From Clostridia bacterium (GTDB lineage Bacteria > Bacillota_A > Clostridia > Oscillospirales > CAG-272), in contig JAFUJS010000023.1 of the NCBI GenBank assembly GCA_017468115.1, positions 1 through 64,000 on the forward strand: DNA of 64,000 nt, in the 5' to 3' direction. Below the pieces are notes generated by a model. It had not been told where the DNA came from. It saw only the letters and a program-made list of their open reading frames with translations, and did not search any database. Shown in pieces: positions 62,067 through 64,000 of this stretch. Both the position numbers and the translations under genes were made by a program. Positions within the stretch are counted from its first letter, which is position 1. Every line of letters starts with the position of its first letter.

Positions 62067-62234
62067 AGCATATCCCTCCTTTTTCTTTAACGGTTATATT
62101 ATAGTGTTTGAAAACGGTCAAAGACCGTTAGTGATTCAAGCCAGCGGCGCAGAAGCGCCTTTTAGCCATCAATGAAAGCACCGCAATAAATACAAATTAT
62201 TACCCCAATAAATATGGATTTATTGATACAAGGT
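62067..62234 (-). promoter_or_regulatory. Structured leader of the ABC-F gene
   Basis: A leader of about 167 nt. In order it has a CAATAAAT/ATTTATTG hairpin, a 13-codon leader frame, a GGCGC-TTCT-GCGCC hairpin within that frame, and AACGGTC-TTT-GACCGTT followed by TTTTC, a short terminator-like stem. This is the layout of ribosome-mediated attenuation known for several antibiotic-resistance genes; its use here is inference. Confidence 0.5.
62128..62169 (-). CDS. Candidate 13-residue leader peptide
   Basis: ATG 62169 to TAA 62130-62128, product MAKRRFCAAGLNH. Only a weak GCGGTG-like site lies ahead. Its stop codon falls at the base of the AACGGTC/GACCGTT stem, so a ribosome stalled in it could change the fold. 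Too short to prove by sequence. Confidence 0.35.
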   Translation of the reverse strand: MAKRRFCAAGLNH

Positions 62235-62240
62235 GTTTTA

Positions 62241-62269
62241 ATTATAGCATCTTGTCTTCAATATTTCAA
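62241..62269 (-). promoter_or_regulatory. ABC-F gene promoter
   Basis: Read leftwards: TTGAAA (62269-62264), 17 bp, TATAAT (62246-62241). Confidence 0.82.
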
Positions 62270-62278
62270 TGGTGCTTA

Positions 62279-62307
62279 TTGATTTTGCCACCTGAAAATG
62301 GTATAAT
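62279..62307 (+). promoter_or_regulatory. Promoter of the GH78-like gene
   Basis: TTGATT (62279-62284), 17 bp, TATAAT (62302-62307). It is divergent from the ABC-F promoter, only about 10 bp apart. Confidence 0.82.
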
Positions 62308-62338
62308 ATTCCCAACAATTTACTTACGGAGATAAGCT

Positions 62339-64000
62339 ATGCTATTTAAGAAAACCGCCTTCAGGTGTGCCAAGGCAATTTGGCCAAGGGACCTTGTGGG
62401 GCAAATTAACAGAACTATAATTTTTGAGGCATTAGCACCACGTGGCAAGAACACGGTGCTTAATATAACTGCGCAAAGCAGCTATCAGGTATTTATAAAC
62501 GGCTCCTTTGTTTTTCACGGTCCTGCAAGGGCGGGTCATGGCTTTTTCCGTGTTGACAGGCTGCACATCGAAAAGCATCTTACAAAAGAGAAAAACCAAA
62601 TTTGCGTCCTTGTTTGCGGCTACCATTGTGATAATTTTTATCTTATAAATCAGCCTGCCTTTTTAGCGGCGGAACTGACCGACGAAGAAAGGTGCCTTTT
62701 GCCAACAGGCACAGATTCGTGGCGTGCCTATCTCTACGAGGAAAAGCTACAAAGGGTTGAAAGATATGCATTCCAAAGACCGTTTTGCGAGGTCTATGAT
62801 TTTTCGGGCAGTATGCCTATGTCTACCTTGGGCAAGGCGCCGCTTGAGCTTTGTGTTTATGAGTATGACAGCTATATCGAAAGAGAGGTAAGCTATCCCT
62901 GCCTTCCATACGAGGAGAAAAAAGCCTTTATTGAGGGTGGAAAGCTTGAAATTATCCACACTCCCCGCCACTTTTCTGCTTGGTGGGTAGATAGAATCGG
63001 CAAGGATTGCCACGGCTTTGCGCCTGACGAAATTGACCTTTCTCTTTCCGAGTTTTTGGGGAAATATGACCTGATAAAGAAAGATGTCGCCCTTGACGGA
63101 CAGCTTGAAAAGGACAGCTACATTACCCTTGAAATGAGGGCGAATTTAACCGGACTTATTCGTGTGGAGCTTGAATGCTATGAGCCAACTACTCTGCTTT
63201 ACAGCTTTGATGAGGTATTGACAGACGGCAGAGTTGACTATACCCGTATGGACTGCGTAAATATTGTGGGCTATAAGCTGGGAGTTGGCAAATACACTCT
63301 TATTACTGCCGAGCCGTATACCTTTAAGTATATGAATATTATTTCTGTGGGCGGTAGGGTCAAGATTAACCAAGCTGGTCTTATACTTACCGAGTTTAAT
63401 GATAGTGAGATTATCAAGCGTGTCAGGGACAGTGCCGACCCGCAGATTAAGAGAATTTACGAGGCGGCAATTAACACCTTTAAGCAAAACACCTACGATA
63501 TTTTTATGGATTGCCCATCAAGGGAGCGTGCAGGCTGGCTGTGTGATAGTTTTTTTACCGCCAGAGTTGAGCATTTACTTACCAAAAAAAGTGTGGTTGA
63601 GCGCTCCTTCCTTTCCAATTTTGTAATGAATCCTAAGTACCCGCTTGTGCCCGAGGGAATGCTGCCTATGTGCTACCCTGCTGACCACACAGACGGAAAT
63701 TTTATACCAAACTGGGCGATGTGGTATGTTATTGAGCTAAGGGAGTACCTTGAAAGAACCGGAGACCGGGAGCTTGTGCTATCTCTTAAGGACAATGTTT
63801 ACAGATTGCTTGACTATTTCCGTGGTTTTGAAAACGAGCGTGGACTGCTTGAAAGGCTAAAGGGCTGGATTTTTGTGGAGTGGAGCGAGTGCAATAATCT
63901 GACACAGGACATAAACTACCCCACAAACATGCTTTATTCTCTGTTCAAAAGAGCCATAGCATCTCTTTATGATGACCCCTCTCTTATTCTTGAGGCGGAA
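62339..64000 (+). CDS. GH78-like alpha-L-rhamnosidase, 3'-partial
   Basis: An open frame of 554 codons from ATG 62339 (MLFKKTAFRCAKAIW, with GGAGAT ahead) that runs off the window. The N-terminal jelly-roll (SYQVFINGSFVFHGPARAGH) and later beta domain are those of GH78 rhamnosidases. The barrel begins with MDCPSRERAGWLCDSFFTARV, where classical enzymes have DCPQRDERLGW, so it belongs to a divergent subgroup. No signal peptide. It probably removes rhamnose from pectin-type glycans. The catalytic base lies beyond the window. Confidence 0.85.
   Translation, partial: MLFKKTAFRCAKAIWPRDLVGQINRTIIFEALAPRGKNTVLNITAQSSYQVFINGSFVFHGPARAGHGFFRVDRLHIEKHLTKEKNQICVLVCGYHCDNFYLINQPAFLAAELTDEERCLLPTGTDSWRAYLYEEKLQRVERYAFQRPFCEVYDFSGSMPMSTLGKAPLELCVYEYDSYIEREVSYPCLPYEEKKAFIEGGKLEIIHTPRHFSAWWVDRIGKDCHGFAPDEIDLSLSEFLGKYDLIKKDVALDGQLEKDSYITLEMRANLTGLIRVELECYEPTTLLYSFDEVLTDGRVDYTRMDCVNIVGYKLGVGKYTLITAEPYTFKYMNIISVGGRVKINQAGLILTEFNDSEIIKRVRDSADPQIKRIYEAAINTFKQNTYDIFMDCPSRERAGWLCDSFFTARVEHLLTKKSVVERSFLSNFVMNPKYPLVPEGMLPMCYPADHTDGNFIPNWAMWYVIELREYLERTGDRELVLSLKDNVYRLLDYFRGFENERGLLERLKGWIFVEWSECNNLTQDINYPTNMLYSLFKRAIASLYDDPSLILEAE

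Overview
The window looks like a chromosomal piece of a spore-lineage Clostridia genome, probably an uncultured gut or rumen fibre degrader of the Oscillospirales/Christensenellales type. The evidence is moderate-to-low GC, a Spo0A orthologue, a T-box on valS, strong SD sequences, near-consensus sigma-A promoters that almost all have an exact 17-bp spacer, and many secreted or cytoplasmic glycoside hydrolases. The genus cannot be read from the sequence.

Layout. 1-13 kb is mostly housekeeping: the 3' part of rplA, a CotH/InlB-repeat lipoprotein, rpsI and rplM, a formate-lyase-like folate enzyme (5-FTHF cyclo-ligase), a DJ-1 protein, tmk, ftsK/spoIIIE, a split TauE/SafE exporter, rpsO and pnp. 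Two tandem, covarying structured elements lie between rpsO and pnp. 13-24.8 kb holds spo0A, a Cthe_2159-type beta-helix lipoprotein beside a divergent two-component system, an S1-domain protein, a Ca2+-type P-type ATPase, and valS with its T-box, followed by tRNA-Glu(CTC).

24.8-28.7 kb is an integrated small replicon placed directly after tRNA-Glu. It has a large serine recombinase, an HUH rolling-circle Rep and a 52-residue protein. A roughly 1.1-kb non-coding tail contains iterons, an array of covarying hairpins and long inverted repeats. 28.8-35.2 kb is a complete phosphate regulon, pstS-pstC-pstA-pstB-phoU-phoP-phoR, whose PstS has its two lobes in permuted order. 35.3-39.7 kb is a plasmid/ICE-like accessory block (ArdA, PcfK, PcfJ and small proteins) without conjugation genes.

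40.5-46.9 kb is a plant-polysaccharide cluster: GH29, GH3 and an esterase in one operon, plus GH10 with its own promoter. A family of non-coding interspersed repeats lies between these genes. 47.2-51.9 kb is a defence/toxin-like island: Xre plus ImmA/IrrE, a frameshifted DUF4417 gene, an MGSG-leader BECR-type toxin candidate with a DUF4926 partner, a TfoX-N protein, a 5'-truncated AAA-TOPRIM ATPase and an unknown winged-helix-like protein. 52.1-64 kb returns to glycan breakdown: GH2 beta-mannosidase, GH36 alpha-galactosidase, a 1203-residue clan GH-A lipoprotein, an ABC-F protein with a possible leader-peptide attenuator, and a divergent GH78-like gene that runs off the end.

Taken together, the hydrolases would remove fucose, galactose, mannose, xylose and rhamnose from hemicellulose and pectin fragments. 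The two most striking unexplained signals are non-coding: the rpsO-pnp tandem elements and the hairpin/iteron tail of the rolling-circle element.
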